64,000 nucleotides of DNA from Micromonospora sp. WMMD812. Its GTDB lineage: Bacteria; Actinomycetota; Actinomycetes; Mycobacteriales; Micromonosporaceae. The DNA lies in the NCBI RefSeq assembly GCF_027497215.1, contig NZ_CP114904.1:5599001-5663000 (forward strand), given 5' to 3'. Positions 1-9,312 of the stretch are shown here, piece after piece; position 1 is the stretch's first letter, and each line of letters begins with the position of its first letter. The notes below the pieces were generated by a model. It did no database searches. It worked only from the letters and a program-made list of their open reading frames with translations, and was not told the DNA's origin. The position numbers and the translations under genes were made by a program.

Positions 1-975
1 CGAGAACGGCACCGCGGCGCGGTCACCCTGCGCCGTCAGGCGATCCCGGGGAGCACCGCCGACCAACGGCTGCTCGACTCGCGGGGGCGGGGCGACTGGA
101 AGACCAAGGACGCCTGGCGGGCGCTGCGGATCCTCTCCGAGTTCGTCGAGGGCTTCGACACCCTCGCCGACCTGCCCCCGGCGGTCAGCGTCTTCGGCTC
201 GGCCCGCAGCGGACCGGAGAGCGCCGAGTGCCGGATGGCCGAGGATCTGGGCGGCGCCCTGGCGCGGGCCGGCTACGCCGTCATCACCGGCGGCGGCCCG
301 GGCGTGATGGAGGCGGCCAACCGGGGCGCCAGCGAGGCGGGCGGGCTCTCTGTCGGGCTGGGCATCGAACTCCCCTTCGAGCAGGGCATCAACGACTGGG
401 TCGACCTCGCCATCGACTTCCGCTACTTCTTCGCCCGCAAGACGATGTTCGTCAAGTACGCCCAGGCGTTCGTGGTGCTGCCCGGCGGGTTCGGCACCAT
501 GGACGAGCTGTTCGAGGCGCTGACCCTGGTGCAGACCGGCAAGGTCACCCGGTTCCCGGTGGTGCTGATGGGCGTGGACTACTGGCGCGGGCTGCTCGAC
601 TGGCTCCGCGACACGATGGCCGTCGGCGGCAAGATCGGGCCGGTCGACCTGGAGCTGATCTGCCTGACCGACGACGTGAACGCCGCGGTGCGGCACATCG
701 TCGAGGCCGAGGCGGCGCTCTCCGCCGAGCAGGACGCGGTCCGCGAGGAGGCGGTCGCCCGGCTCGGCGCCGACCAGCGAGCCGCCGCCGCGCAGCACGC
801 GCTCGCCGACCGGCGGGAGGCGGCTTCGTCGTCGGCGGAGCGGGCTTCGTCGTCGGCGGAGCCGGGCGAGGCGGGCGACGCCGGCCAGGGCGGACCGGGT
901 GGCGGTGGGGCGGACCGGACCGGGCCGGCCGACCTGGCCGAGCGGATCGACGCCGGCGAGGCGGGGGAGGGCTGA
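1..975 (+). CDS. LOG-family (TIGR00730) Rossmann-fold protein, 5' truncated
   Basis: The reading frame is open at the first base, so the true start lies outside the window; 324 residues are visible. Two family signatures are present: a glycine-rich GGGPGVMEAANRG at about visible residue 98 and PGGFGTMDE at about residue 161. These are the hallmarks of the LOG/'lysine decarboxylase-like' family, whose studied members are phosphoribohydrolases acting on N6-modified AMP (cytokinin riboside monophosphates); the substrate here is unknown. The last ~80 residues are a low-complexity Ala/Glu/Ser/Gly tail containing a direct repeat (ASSSAER then ASSSAE), absent from most family members. The next gene starts 3 bases after the stop and encodes a second, shorter LOG protein, so the two are almost certainly one operon. 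Confidence 0.88.
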   Translation, partial: RERHRGAVTLRRQAIPGSTADQRLLDSRGRGDWKTKDAWRALRILSEFVEGFDTLADLPPAVSVFGSARSGPESAECRMAEDLGGALARAGYAVITGGGPGVMEAANRGASEAGGLSVGLGIELPFEQGINDWVDLAIDFRYFFARKTMFVKYAQAFVVLPGGFGTMDELFEALTLVQTGKVTRFPVVLMGVDYWRGLLDWLRDTMAVGGKIGPVDLELICLTDDVNAAVRHIVEAEAALSAEQDAVREEAVARLGADQRAAAAQHALADRREAASSSAERASSSAEPGEAGDAGQGGPGGGGADRTGPADLAERIDAGEAGEG

Positions 976-978
976 GCG

Positions 979-1524
979 GTGGCGGCGATCTGCGTCTTCT
1001 GCGCCTCCTCCCGTACGCTCGACCGGCGCTGGCTCGACCTGGCCGCCGACACCGGCGCGGAGATCGCCCGGCGCGGGCACACCCTGGTCAGCGGCGGCGG
1101 CTGCGTCGGGATGATGGGCGCCCTGGTGGACGGCGCACGGGCAGCGGGCGGGCGAACGGTGGGCGTCATCCCGCAGGCGCTGGTCGACCTGGAGGTCGCC
1201 GACCTGAAGTCGGACGAGTTGCTGATCACCGACTCGATGGCCAGCCGCAAGACCATGATGATCGACAAGTCGGACGCGTTCCTCACCCTGCCGGGCGGGC
1301 TGGGCACGTTGGACGAGCTGTTCGAGGTCTGGACCACCGCGACCCTCGCGCTGCACGGCAAGCCGATGGTGCTGGTGGACTCGGGCGGCTTCTACCGGCC
1401 GCTGCTGGACTGGCTCGCCGCCCTCACCGACCAGCACTTCCTCAAGCCGGCCGGCGTCGACCTGCTCACCGTCGTCGACTCCGTTCCCGCCGCCCTGGAC
1501 ATCCTGGAATCCCACCTGACCTGA
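979..1524 (+). CDS. LOG-family (TIGR00730) protein, second tandem copy
   Basis: This 181-residue protein starts with GTG three bases after the preceding LOG gene. It opens with AAICVFCASS, the usual N-terminus of short LOG proteins, carries the glycine-rich segment SGGGCVGMMGALVDGA and ends its core with PGGLGTLDE. Size and motifs fit a complete family member (cytokinin riboside 5'-monophosphate phosphoribohydrolase type). It is not a near-identical copy of its neighbour, so the pair are old paralogues rather than a fresh duplication. In vivo substrate cannot be read from sequence. Confidence 0.88.
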   Translation: MAAICVFCASSRTLDRRWLDLAADTGAEIARRGHTLVSGGGCVGMMGALVDGARAAGGRTVGVIPQALVDLEVADLKSDELLITDSMASRKTMMIDKSDAFLTLPGGLGTLDELFEVWTTATLALHGKPMVLVDSGGFYRPLLDWLAALTDQHFLKPAGVDLLTVVDSVPAALDILESHLT

Positions 1525-1550
1525 CCCGGCCACCCCCCGATGCCTCCCGT

Positions 1551-1607
1551 TGATCATGAAGTTGTTGCCCGGTCCGTCGGCGTGTCGTGCCGACAACTTC
1601 ATGATCA
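1551..1607. repeat. Palindromic copy of a dispersed intergenic repeat
   Basis: Two 15-base arms (1551-1565 and 1593-1607) are perfect inverted repeats around a 27-base loop. The right half, 1578-1606, is identical over 29 bases to the reverse complement of 18377-18405. It lies between the LOG pair and adnA, so it may act as a terminator-like hairpin, but there is no T-run. Confidence 0.7.
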
Positions 1608-1634
1608 CCGGAGTAAGGGGGTGGGGCGGGGTGT

Positions 1635-4600
1635 GTGGGGGATGTCGTACGGGCGTGGTGGGATGAGCTGATGCAGGCGTACCGGTTGGTGCGTCGGCCC
1701 ACGGGGCCGACCGACGGGCTTGGCCGGCCCTCGGGGCCGACCGACGGGGCCGGGCGGCCCCGAGGGTCGGCCGGGGGTGGATCGTCCACCGGGGAGCCAC
1801 GCGGTGCCGAGGGGTCGGCGTGGCAGGTCGACGCCGTGCAGGCGGAGGTGGTCGGGCACACCGACGGGCCGATGCTGGTCGTCGGCGGTCCGGGTACCGG
1901 CAAGACCGGCACCCTGGTCGAGGCGGTGGCCGCGCGGGTGGCCGAGGGGGTCGACCCGGAGCGCATCCTGGTGCTGACCTTCAGCCGGCGGGGCGCCAGC
2001 TCGCTGCGCCACCGGATCGAGGGCCGGGTGGCCCGCGACGGCCACCGGGTGCTCCGTGAGCCGCTGGTGCGCACCTTCCCGGCGTACGCCTTCGGGCTGC
2101 TCCGGCGCGCCGCGGCCGAGCGGGGCGAGCCGTCGCCCCGGCTGCTCACCGGTCCCGAGCAGGATCTGATCATCCGTGAGCTGCTGGACGTGGTCGGCGA
2201 GGAGCCGGCGGACGACCCGGTCGGCTGGCCGGAGGATCTGCGGCCCGCGCTGCGCACCCGGGCCTTCGCCGCCCAGCTGCGCGACCTGCTGATGCGCGCC
2301 GCCGAGCGGGGTGTCGGCCCGGTCGAACTTGCCCGGCTCGGCGAGAAGCTCGGCCGCGCCGACTGGCCGGCCGCCGCGCGCTTCCTCCGGGAGTACGTGG
2401 CAGTGCTGGCGCTGCGTGACGTGAGCAACCGGGGCTCGATCGCGTACGACCCGGCGGAGCTGGTGCGGGCCGCCACCGGGCTGCTCCGCGACGACGAGGA
2501 GCTGCTGGCGGCCGAGCGTCGCCGGCTGGCCCATGTCTACGTCGACGAGCTGGCCGACACCGACCCGGCCCAGCTCGACCTGCTCGCGGTGGTGGCCGGC
2601 GGGGGCAAGCCGCTGGTCGCCTTCGCCGACCCCGACTCCTCCACGTACGCCTTCCGCGGCGCCGACCCGGCCGGGGTGACCACGTTCCCGCACCGGTTCC
2701 GGACGGCCTCCGGCGCGCCGGCGGCACAGGTGCTGTTGACCACCTCCTACCGGGCCGGCCCGCGACTGCTGGCCGCGACCGGCCGGGTGGCCCGTCGGCT
2801 GCGCGGCCCGGCGGCGCACCGCCGGCTGCGCCCATTGCCCGACGTGTCGCCCGGCGCCGTCGAGGTGCACACCTTCCGGTCGGCGACGAGCGAGGCCGCC
2901 TGGCTGGCACACGCGCTGCGTTCCGCGCACCTGCTCGACGGAGTGCCCTGGTCGGAGATGGCGGTGCTGCTCCGCTCGACGGCGCTCCAGTTGCCCACCC
3001 TGCGACGGGCGCTGCACGCGGCCGGCGTGCCGACCGTGGTGCACGGCGAGGACCTGCCGCTGCACCTGCAGCCGGCGGTCGCGCCGCTGCTGCTCCTGCT
3101 GCGCTGCGCACTGGAGCCGGATCGGCTCGACGAGGAGGCCGCCGTCGCGCTGCTGCACTCACCGCTCGGCGGCGCCGACCCGCTGGCCGAGCGGCGGCTG
3201 CGCCAGGGGCTGCGCGCCCTCGCGCTGGCCGGCGGCGACCGGCGCCCATCGGGAGAGCTGATCATCGAGGCGCTGCGGGATCCGGCCGAGCTGGCCGGCA
3301 TCGAGCGGCGCTGGGCCGAGCCGGCGCAGGCGGTGGCCGGGCTGCTGGCCGTCACCCGGGAGGCGGCCGCCCGCCCGGGAGCCACTGCCGAGGACGTGCT
3401 CTGGGCGCTCTGGCAGGCCAGCGGGCTGGCCGAGAAGTGGGCCGGGGCGATCGGCCGGGGTCGGCCGGTGGCCGGCGAGGGCGACCTCGCGGGGCGGCGC
3501 CGGGCCGAGGCCGCCGACCGGGACCTCGACGCGGTGATGGTGCTCTTCGACGCGGCGGCCCGGTTCACCGACCGGCTGCCCGGCGCCCGCACCGAGGTCT
3601 TCCTCGACCACGTGCTCGGGCAGGACCTGCCGGCCGACACGCTCGCCCCGACCGCCGACCGGGGCGACGCGGTCCGCCTGCTCACCGCGCACGCCGCCAA
3701 GGGCCTCGAGTGGGACCTGGTCGCCGTGGCCGGGGTCCAGGAGGGCATCTGGCCGGACCTGCGACTCCGCGGCAGCCTGCTCGGCTCCGAGCGACTGGTC
3801 GACGTGCTCGCCGGGCGGGCCGTCGGCGCCGGCGCGGTGGCCACCGTGGTCGGCCAGACCTCGGCCCTGCTGGACGAGGAGCGGCGGCTGTTCCACGTCG
3901 CGGTGACCCGGGCCCGGCGGCGGCTGCTGGTCAGCGCGGTGGCCTCCGCCGCCGTCGGCGGCGACGACCACGAGGAGCAGCCGAGCCGGTTCCTGCACGA
4001 ACTCGGGCCCACCGAGCCGCCCACCCCGGCCGGTGGCGAGCCGACACCGCCCGAGCCGCGCCCCGGCCCGGACGGCGGCCCGGTGGACGGCGACGACGAT
4101 GGGGACGGCGGGGACGGCCCGGCCCGCCCCGGTGCGCTGCCGCTCACCCGCCCGCCCCGGGCGCTCACCCTGCCGGCGCTGGTCGCCGAGCTGCGTACGG
4201 CGGTCGTCGACCCGGCGGCCCCGTACGCCCGGCGGCGCGCCGCGGCGGCCGAGCTGGCCCGGCTGGCCGCCGCCGGGGTGCCCGGCGCGCACCCGGACGA
4301 CTGGTGGGGGCTGCGAGGGCTCTCCGACGACCGCCCGCTGGTGGACGAGGGGGAACCGGTCCGGGTGACCCCGTCGGCGATGGAGAGCGCGCTGCGGTGC
4401 AGCCTGCGCTGGCTGCTGGAGCGGCACGGTGGCAGCGCTCCGGCCAGCACCGCGCAGGGAGTGGGCAACCTGGTGCACGCCGCCGCGATGCTGGCCGAGG
4501 ACGCCAGCGCCGACCGGGGTGCGCTGCTCGACTACGTGGCGGCCCGGTTCGACGCGATCGAGCTGGCCGCCCGCTGGATGGCCGGCCCGGAGCGGTCCCG

Positions 4601-5153
4601 TGCCGAGGCGATGGTCGACAAGCTGCTGCGCTGGCTGGCCAGCAACCCGCGCCGGCTGCTCGCCATCGAGCACGAGTTCGCCGTCCGGCTGGACGACCCG
4701 CACCGGCCGGTCGAGTTGACCGGTCGGGTGGACCGGCTGGAGGTCGACGCGGACGGGCGGCTCGTGGTGGTCGACCTGAAGACCGGCAAGTCCACCGCCG
4801 TGACCGGCAGCGATCTGGCGGAGCATCCGCAGTTGGGCGCCTACCAGGCGGCCGTCGAGGCGGGGGCGTTCGAGGAGTTCGGCGACGAGTCCGGGGGCGC
4901 GGCGCTGGTGCAGCTCGGCACGACGGCCAAGGACGCGAAGGAGCAGAGCCAACCACCGGCCGGCGAGGGGCCGGAGGCCGGCTGGGCGACCGCCCTGGTC
5001 CGGCGTACCGCCGATACGATGGCCGCCGCGACGTTCGCCGCGGTCGCGAACTCGAAGTGCCGGGTCTGCCCGGTGCGGACCAGCTGCCCGGTCTCCGGGC
5101 AGGGCCGCCAGGTCGTCGAGCCGCCGGCCGTCCGCCGTCCAGACCAGCCCTAG
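1635..5153 (+). CDS. adnA: AdnA-type helicase-nuclease subunit (UvrD/Rep helicase plus PD-(D/E)XK nuclease)
   Basis: A 1172-residue SF1 helicase with a C-terminal RecB-type nuclease. Walker A GGPGTGKT is at about residues 84-91, the Walker B region (VYVDELADTDP) near 303, later helicase motifs include LLTAHAAKGLEWD and VAVTRARRRL, and the nuclease core VVDLKTGKS is near 1045. One Cys near residue 921 and a C-terminal Cys cluster (CRVCPVRTSC) near 1141 make the four-Cys pattern of an iron-sulphur nuclease. Two similar genes in tandem match the mycobacterial AdnAB complex, which resects double-strand breaks; I name this adnA from its upstream position. The start is uncertain: GTG 1635 and ATG 1671 are both possible and neither has a strong ribosome site. 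Residues ~22-50 are a Gly/Pro/Arg low-complexity repeat. Confidence 0.85.
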   Translation: MGDVVRAWWDELMQAYRLVRRPTGPTDGLGRPSGPTDGAGRPRGSAGGGSSTGEPRGAEGSAWQVDAVQAEVVGHTDGPMLVVGGPGTGKTGTLVEAVAARVAEGVDPERILVLTFSRRGASSLRHRIEGRVARDGHRVLREPLVRTFPAYAFGLLRRAAAERGEPSPRLLTGPEQDLIIRELLDVVGEEPADDPVGWPEDLRPALRTRAFAAQLRDLLMRAAERGVGPVELARLGEKLGRADWPAAARFLREYVAVLALRDVSNRGSIAYDPAELVRAATGLLRDDEELLAAERRRLAHVYVDELADTDPAQLDLLAVVAGGGKPLVAFADPDSSTYAFRGADPAGVTTFPHRFRTASGAPAAQVLLTTSYRAGPRLLAATGRVARRLRGPAAHRRLRPLPDVSPGAVEVHTFRSATSEAAWLAHALRSAHLLDGVPWSEMAVLLRSTALQLPTLRRALHAAGVPTVVHGEDLPLHLQPAVAPLLLLLRCALEPDRLDEEAAVALLHSPLGGADPLAERRLRQGLRALALAGGDRRPSGELIIEALRDPAELAGIERRWAEPAQAVAGLLAVTREAAARPGATAEDVLWALWQASGLAEKWAGAIGRGRPVAGEGDLAGRRRAEAADRDLDAVMVLFDAAARFTDRLPGARTEVFLDHVLGQDLPADTLAPTADRGDAVRLLTAHAAKGLEWDLVAVAGVQEGIWPDLRLRGSLLGSERLVDVLAGRAVGAGAVATVVGQTSALLDEERRLFHVAVTRARRRLLVSAVASAAVGGDDHEEQPSRFLHELGPTEPPTPAGGEPTPPEPRPGPDGGPVDGDDDGDGGDGPARPGALPLTRPPRALTLPALVAELRTAVVDPAAPYARRRAAAAELARLAAAGVPGAHPDDWWGLRGLSDDRPLVDEGEPVRVTPSAMESALRCSLRWLLERHGGSAPASTAQGVGNLVHAAAMLAEDASADRGALLDYVAARFDAIELAARWMAGPERSRAEAMVDKLLRWLASNPRRLLAIEHEFAVRLDDPHRPVELTGRVDRLEVDADGRLVVVDLKTGKSTAVTGSDLAEHPQLGAYQAAVEAGAFEEFGDESGGAALVQLGTTAKDAKEQSQPPAGEGPEAGWATALVRRTADTMAAATFAAVANSKCRVCPVRTSCPVSGQGRQVVEPPAVRRPDQP

Positions 5154-5163
5154 GACCAGGACC

Positions 5164-5205
5164 GTGAGCGCGAGGAGTGAGCTTGCGAGCCCCGCAGTCG
5201 CGAAC
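5164..5205. repeat. Operon-junction repeat, copy A (42 bp)
   Basis: This element sits between adnA and adnB, ending 12 bases before the adnB start. Its last 23 bases are identical to the end of a 47-bp element at 12549-12595, which sits in the same position between the two M16 genes; the copies differ by two substitutions (GG to AA) and a 5-base insertion. It looks like a dispersed repeat that favours junctions between co-directional genes. Confidence 0.75.
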
Positions 5206-5217
5206 TGAGACGTCGCG

Positions 5218-8200
5218 GTGACCCAACCCACCCTGTTCGGCGGTGCGGCCCCGGCACCCCGGGTGGCCGACGCCGGCCCCCGGTACACGCCGGTCGAGCT
5301 GGCCCGCCTGCTCCGGCTGCCGGCACCCACCCGGGAGCAGGCCGCGATCATCGCCGCGCCCGTGGAGCCGCTGCTGGTGGTCGCGGGCGCCGGCTCCGGC
5401 AAGACCGAGACGATGGCCGCGCGGGTGGTCTGGCTGGTGGCCAACTCGTACGTGCGCCCCGAGCACGTGCTGGGACTCACCTTCACCCGCAAGGCCGCCG
5501 GCGAGCTGGCGCACCGGGTGCGCACCCGGCTGGACCAGCTGATCCGCCGGCTCGGGCGGCGCGACCGGGATCCGCTGGACGACCCGCTCGCCGGCGAGCC
5601 GACGATCGCGACCTACCACTCGTACGCGGGGCGGATCGTCACCGAGCACGGGCTGCGCGCGGGCTACGAGCCCTCCACCCGGCTGCTCACCGAGGCGTCC
5701 CGCTGGCAGTTGGTCGACCTGCTGGTCCGCAACTACGACGGTGACATGTCCGACGTGGAGCGGATGCCGAGCACGATCACCGACGCGGTGCTGGCCCTCG
5801 CCGGCGAGCTGGACGAGCACCTGGTCGACCCGGACGACCTGGCGGCCTGGACCGGCCGGTTCTTCGCCGCGGTGCAGGCCCACCCGGGGCGGGTGTACGC
5901 CGACGTGCGGAAGGCGCTCGCCCTCCAGCAGACCCGGCTGCGACTGCTGCCGCTGGTGCGGGCGTACGCCCGGCGCAAGGAGGACTTCGAGGCGATGGAC
6001 TTCGCCGACCAACTGGCCCGGGCGGCCCGGGTGGCCCGGGACCACCCGGGGGTCGGCGCGATCGAGCGGGACCGCTACCGGGTGGTGCTGCTCGACGAGT
6101 ACCAGGACACCAGCCACGCCCAGGTGGTGCTGCTCACCGCGCTCTTCGGCAACGGGCACCCGGTGACCGCGGTGGGCGACCCGTGCCAGTCCATCTACGG
6201 GTGGCGCGGCGCGTCGGCCGGCACGCTGGACCGGTTCCCCACCGAGTTCGCCCGCCCCGACGGGACGCCGGCGCCCGCGCTCGGCCTCACCACCAGCTGG
6301 CGCAACCGTCCGGAGATCCTCCGGGTGGCGAACGCGCTCGCCACCCCGTTGCGCGCCGCCGGGGCGCGGGTGCCCGAGCTGCGCGCCGCGCTCAGCGTCC
6401 GCGATCCGATCCCGCACCGCAGCCCCGGCGGCGCGGCCGGCGGGACCGTACACTGCGCGCTGCTCGAGACGTACGCCGACGAGGCGTCCTGGATCGCCGA
6501 CAGCGTGCTCGCCGCCTGGCGGGGTGCCGCCCGGATGCCGGACGCGCTGCCCGAGCACATCCCGGTGGCGCAGCGGCCGACCACCGCGGTGCTGGTCCGG
6601 GTACGCAGCCAGATCCCCGCGATCGAGTCGGCGCTGCGCGAGCGCGGCCTGCCCGTCGACGTGGTCGGGCTCGGCGGCCTGCTGGACACCCCGGAGGTGC
6701 GCGACGTCGTCTGCACCCTGCGCGTGCTGGCCGATCCGACCGACGGCGCGGCGCTGCTGCGGCTGCTCACCGGGGCGCGCTGGCGGATCGGGCCGCGCGA
6801 CCTGGTGGCGCTGCACCGCAGGGCCCGGGCGATCGCCAGCGGCCGGCGGCAACTCGCCGGCGACGGCACCCCGGAGATCGTCCCGGACCAGCTCGACGAG
6901 GCGACCCTGGTCGAGGCGCTGGCCGACCTCGGCCCGGCGCAGGCGTACTCGGCCGAGGGGTATCTCCGGCTGCGCGCGTACGGCCGGGAGCTGGCCCTGC
7001 TCCGCTACCGGCTGGACCAGTCCCTGCCGGACCTGATCGCGGACATCGAGCGGACCATCGGTCTGGACGTGGAGGTCGCGGTCCGAGCCGGCCGGGACGG
7101 CGCCGGCGACGCCGGCCTCGCCCGCGGCCACCTGGACGCGCTGGGCGACGTCGCCGCCCGGTTCACCGGCGAGACCCCGGGCGCCACGCTCTCGGCGTTC
7201 CTGGCCTTCCTCGCCGCCGCCGAGGACGAGGAGCGCGGCCTCACCCCGGGCGAGGTCGAGGTGGTCGAGGGCGCGGTGCAGATCCTGACCGCCCACGCGG
7301 CGAAGGGGCTGGAGTGGGACGTCGTGGCTGCCGCCGGTCTCGGCCGTGGCGTCTGGCCCGGCCCGGTCCGCAACTCTGACCACTGGCTGGGCGGGTTGGG
7401 GGTGCTGCCGTTCCCGCTGCGCGGCGACGCCGACGGGCTGCCCCGGTTCGACCTGGCCGAGGTGGCCGACCAGCGCGGGGTGGCCCGGGCGCTGGCCGAC
7501 TTCACCGACGACTGGCGGGCGCACGACGAGCGGGAGGAGCGGCGGCTGGCGTACGTCGCGGTGACCCGGCCCCGCCGCCTGCTGCTCTGCTCCGGCTACT
7601 GGTGGGGGGAGGGGACCAAGCGTCCCCGCGGCCCGTCGGTCTTCCTCCGGGAGGTGTACGACGCGTGCCTGGACGGCGGGCCCGGGCACCTCGTCGACGC
7701 CTGGGCGCCCGAGCCGGCGCCGGACGCGGTGAACCCGACCACCGAGGTGGTGCTCCGGGCGGAGTGGCCGGCGGATCCGCTCGGGGCGCGCCGTCCGGCG
7801 TTGGCCGAGGCCGCCGCGATGGTCCGTCGCTGCCTGACCGACGGCCCGGAACCGGCCGACGCCGAGCCGAACGACGCCGTGGCGGCCGACGCCACAGGGA
7901 CCGACGCCGTGCCGGCCGACGCCACACCGGTCGACGCCGCGGGCGACGAGCCGGGCTCGGCCGGCGCCGTGGACGAGGGCGGGCCCGACCCGGTGGCGGA
8001 CGATCCGGAGGTGGCGCGCTGGCGGCGGGAGGCCGACCTGCTGCTCGCGGAGCGGGCCGAGCTGACCCGGGCGTCCGGCACGGTCGAGGTGGCGCTCCCC
8101 GGGCACCTGACCGTCACCCAGCTCGTCTCGCTGCGCCGTGACCCGGCGGCGCTGGCCCGCGTACTGCGCCGTCCGATGCCCAGCGAACCCAGTCCGCACG

Positions 8201-8712
8201 CCCGGCGCGGCACCGCCTTCCACACCTGGCTGGAACAGCGGTTCGGGGCGGACCGGCTGCTCGACCTGGACGAGCTGCCCGGCGCGGCCGACGCGGACGC
8301 CGCGCCCGACGAGACGCTCGCCGAGCTCCAGGAGCGCTTCCTGGCCAGCGAGTGGGCCGACCGGGTGCCGGTGGAGGTGGAGGTGCCGTTCGCCACGGTG
8401 ATCGCCGGGGTGGTGGTCCGTGGCCGGATGGACGCCGTCTTCGCCCGGCCGGGTGGACGGTTCGACGTGGTCGACTGGAAGACCGGCGGGCAGCCCACCG
8501 GGGCCGCGGCGGAGGCGGCCGCGGTGCAGCTGGCGGTCTACCGGCTGGCCTGGGCGGAGCTGGCCGGGGTGCCGGTCGAGCGGGTGGGCGCGGCGTTCCA
8601 CTACGTCCGTCACGGCGTCACCGTCCGTCCGGCGGACCTGCTCGACGTGGCGGGGCTCACCGCGCTGGTCGCCGCCGTGCCGGAAAGCGGGCGGGACGGC
8701 GTCCGTCCGTGA
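5218..8712 (+). CDS. adnB: AdnB-type helicase-nuclease subunit
   Basis: A 1164-residue SF1A helicase-nuclease, partner of the gene upstream. Walker A AGAGSGKTET is at residues ~56-64, the canonical LLDEYQDTS motif near 292, TAHAAKGLEWD and YVAVTRPRR follow, and the nuclease motif VVDWKTGG is near 1083. Unlike its partner it has no C-terminal Cys cluster. In mycobacteria AdnB is the stronger motor, which agrees with the more canonical motifs here (known for the family, inferred here). A ~35-residue Ala/Asp-rich low-complexity insertion (about residues 880-914) separates helicase and nuclease parts. The GTG start follows the junction repeat and has no clear ribosome site, so translation may depend on coupling with adnA. 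Confidence 0.88.
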   Translation: MTQPTLFGGAAPAPRVADAGPRYTPVELARLLRLPAPTREQAAIIAAPVEPLLVVAGAGSGKTETMAARVVWLVANSYVRPEHVLGLTFTRKAAGELAHRVRTRLDQLIRRLGRRDRDPLDDPLAGEPTIATYHSYAGRIVTEHGLRAGYEPSTRLLTEASRWQLVDLLVRNYDGDMSDVERMPSTITDAVLALAGELDEHLVDPDDLAAWTGRFFAAVQAHPGRVYADVRKALALQQTRLRLLPLVRAYARRKEDFEAMDFADQLARAARVARDHPGVGAIERDRYRVVLLDEYQDTSHAQVVLLTALFGNGHPVTAVGDPCQSIYGWRGASAGTLDRFPTEFARPDGTPAPALGLTTSWRNRPEILRVANALATPLRAAGARVPELRAALSVRDPIPHRSPGGAAGGTVHCALLETYADEASWIADSVLAAWRGAARMPDALPEHIPVAQRPTTAVLVRVRSQIPAIESALRERGLPVDVVGLGGLLDTPEVRDVVCTLRVLADPTDGAALLRLLTGARWRIGPRDLVALHRRARAIASGRRQLAGDGTPEIVPDQLDEATLVEALADLGPAQAYSAEGYLRLRAYGRELALLRYRLDQSLPDLIADIERTIGLDVEVAVRAGRDGAGDAGLARGHLDALGDVAARFTGETPGATLSAFLAFLAAAEDEERGLTPGEVEVVEGAVQILTAHAAKGLEWDVVAAAGLGRGVWPGPVRNSDHWLGGLGVLPFPLRGDADGLPRFDLAEVADQRGVARALADFTDDWRAHDEREERRLAYVAVTRPRRLLLCSGYWWGEGTKRPRGPSVFLREVYDACLDGGPGHLVDAWAPEPAPDAVNPTTEVVLRAEWPADPLGARRPALAEAAAMVRRCLTDGPEPADAEPNDAVAADATGTDAVPADATPVDAAGDEPGSAGAVDEGGPDPVADDPEVARWRREADLLLAERAELTRASGTVEVALPGHLTVTQLVSLRRDPAALARVLRRPMPSEPSPHARRGTAFHTWLEQRFGADRLLDLDELPGAADADAAPDETLAELQERFLASEWADRVPVEVEVPFATVIAGVVVRGRMDAVFARPGGRFDVVDWKTGGQPTGAAAEAAAVQLAVYRLAWAELAGVPVERVGAAFHYVRHGVTVRPADLLDVAGLTALVAAVPESGRDGVRP

Positions 8713-8755
8713 TATGTTGATCCTGTTGCAGTTTTGGTTCCCAGAGACTCTGTGT

Positions 8756-8794
8756 GCGCCTGGCGGATTGTGGCCCCAGGCGCTCTTTGTTGTG
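8756..8794 (+). terminator. Hairpin with T-rich tail after adnB, or cspA leader element
   Basis: An 8-bp perfect stem (8756-8763 with 8776-8783, 12-base loop) is followed by TCTTTGTTGT. It lies 44 bases after the adnB stop and 130 bases before the cold-shock start, so it could end the adnAB transcript or be part of the long cold-shock leader. A second 6-bp hairpin is at 8796-8809. Confidence 0.5.
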
Positions 8795-8915
8795 TCCGGA
8801 GTTCTCCGGGCGGGGCGACCAGAAGCGACAGGCGAGTCGCGCGTTCAGCGCGGCGCGCTCATCTTCGGGCCCGCAACAGGTGCGGGTCCGGCGTTCCGTC
8901 AAGGAGACGAGACAC

Positions 8916-9119
8916 ATGGCAATTGGCACCGTCAAGTGGTTCAACGCTGACAAGGGCTTCGGCTTCATCACCCCGGACGGCGGCGGCGCCGACGTCTTCG
9001 CCCACTTCTCGGCGATCCAGACCTCCGGCTACCGGAGCCTGGACGAGAACCAGCGGGTCGAGTTCGAGGTGACCCAGGGCCAGAAGGGCCCGCAGGCGGA
9101 GAACATCCGTCCGCTCTGA
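8916..9119 (+). CDS. Cold-shock protein, CspA family
   Basis: A 67-residue single OB-fold protein with both RNA-binding motifs, KGFGFI and DVFAHFSAI, and the typical opening [10 protein letters not shown]. It is the usual length for CspA-type nucleic-acid chaperones, which melt RNA structure. The start is fixed by a good ribosome site (AAGGAG at 8901-8906). The ~200-base upstream region contains two hairpins, consistent with the structured leaders seen in cold-shock genes (known for the class, inferred here). A DEAD-box RNA helicase follows on the same strand; the two together suggest a cold or RNA-structure response module. Confidence 0.95.
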   Translation: MAIGTVKWFNADKGFGFITPDGGGADVFAHFSAIQTSGYRSLDENQRVEFEVTQGQKGPQAENIRPL

Positions 9120-9312
9120 TTCTCAGTAACACCCGCACCATCCACCGCGCCCGTCCGGGCCTGGTGACGGTGGCCGGCCCGCCGCAGCACGCGGCGGGCC
9201 GGTCCCCGTACCCCCTTCGGTTCGTGCTTGTGACCACCCGCGGCTGTGCCGCGCCGGTGGCAGCGCCGTTCGGCGCCTTCCTCGACACGTGCCGCCTCGA
9301 GGAAGGTCCGTC

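Noticed and set aside
4165..8613. Very long open frame (about 1480 codons) on the minus strand opposite adnA/adnB
   Set aside because: High GC makes stop codons rare in antisense frames; the sequence has no recognisable domain and lies opposite two clear genes.
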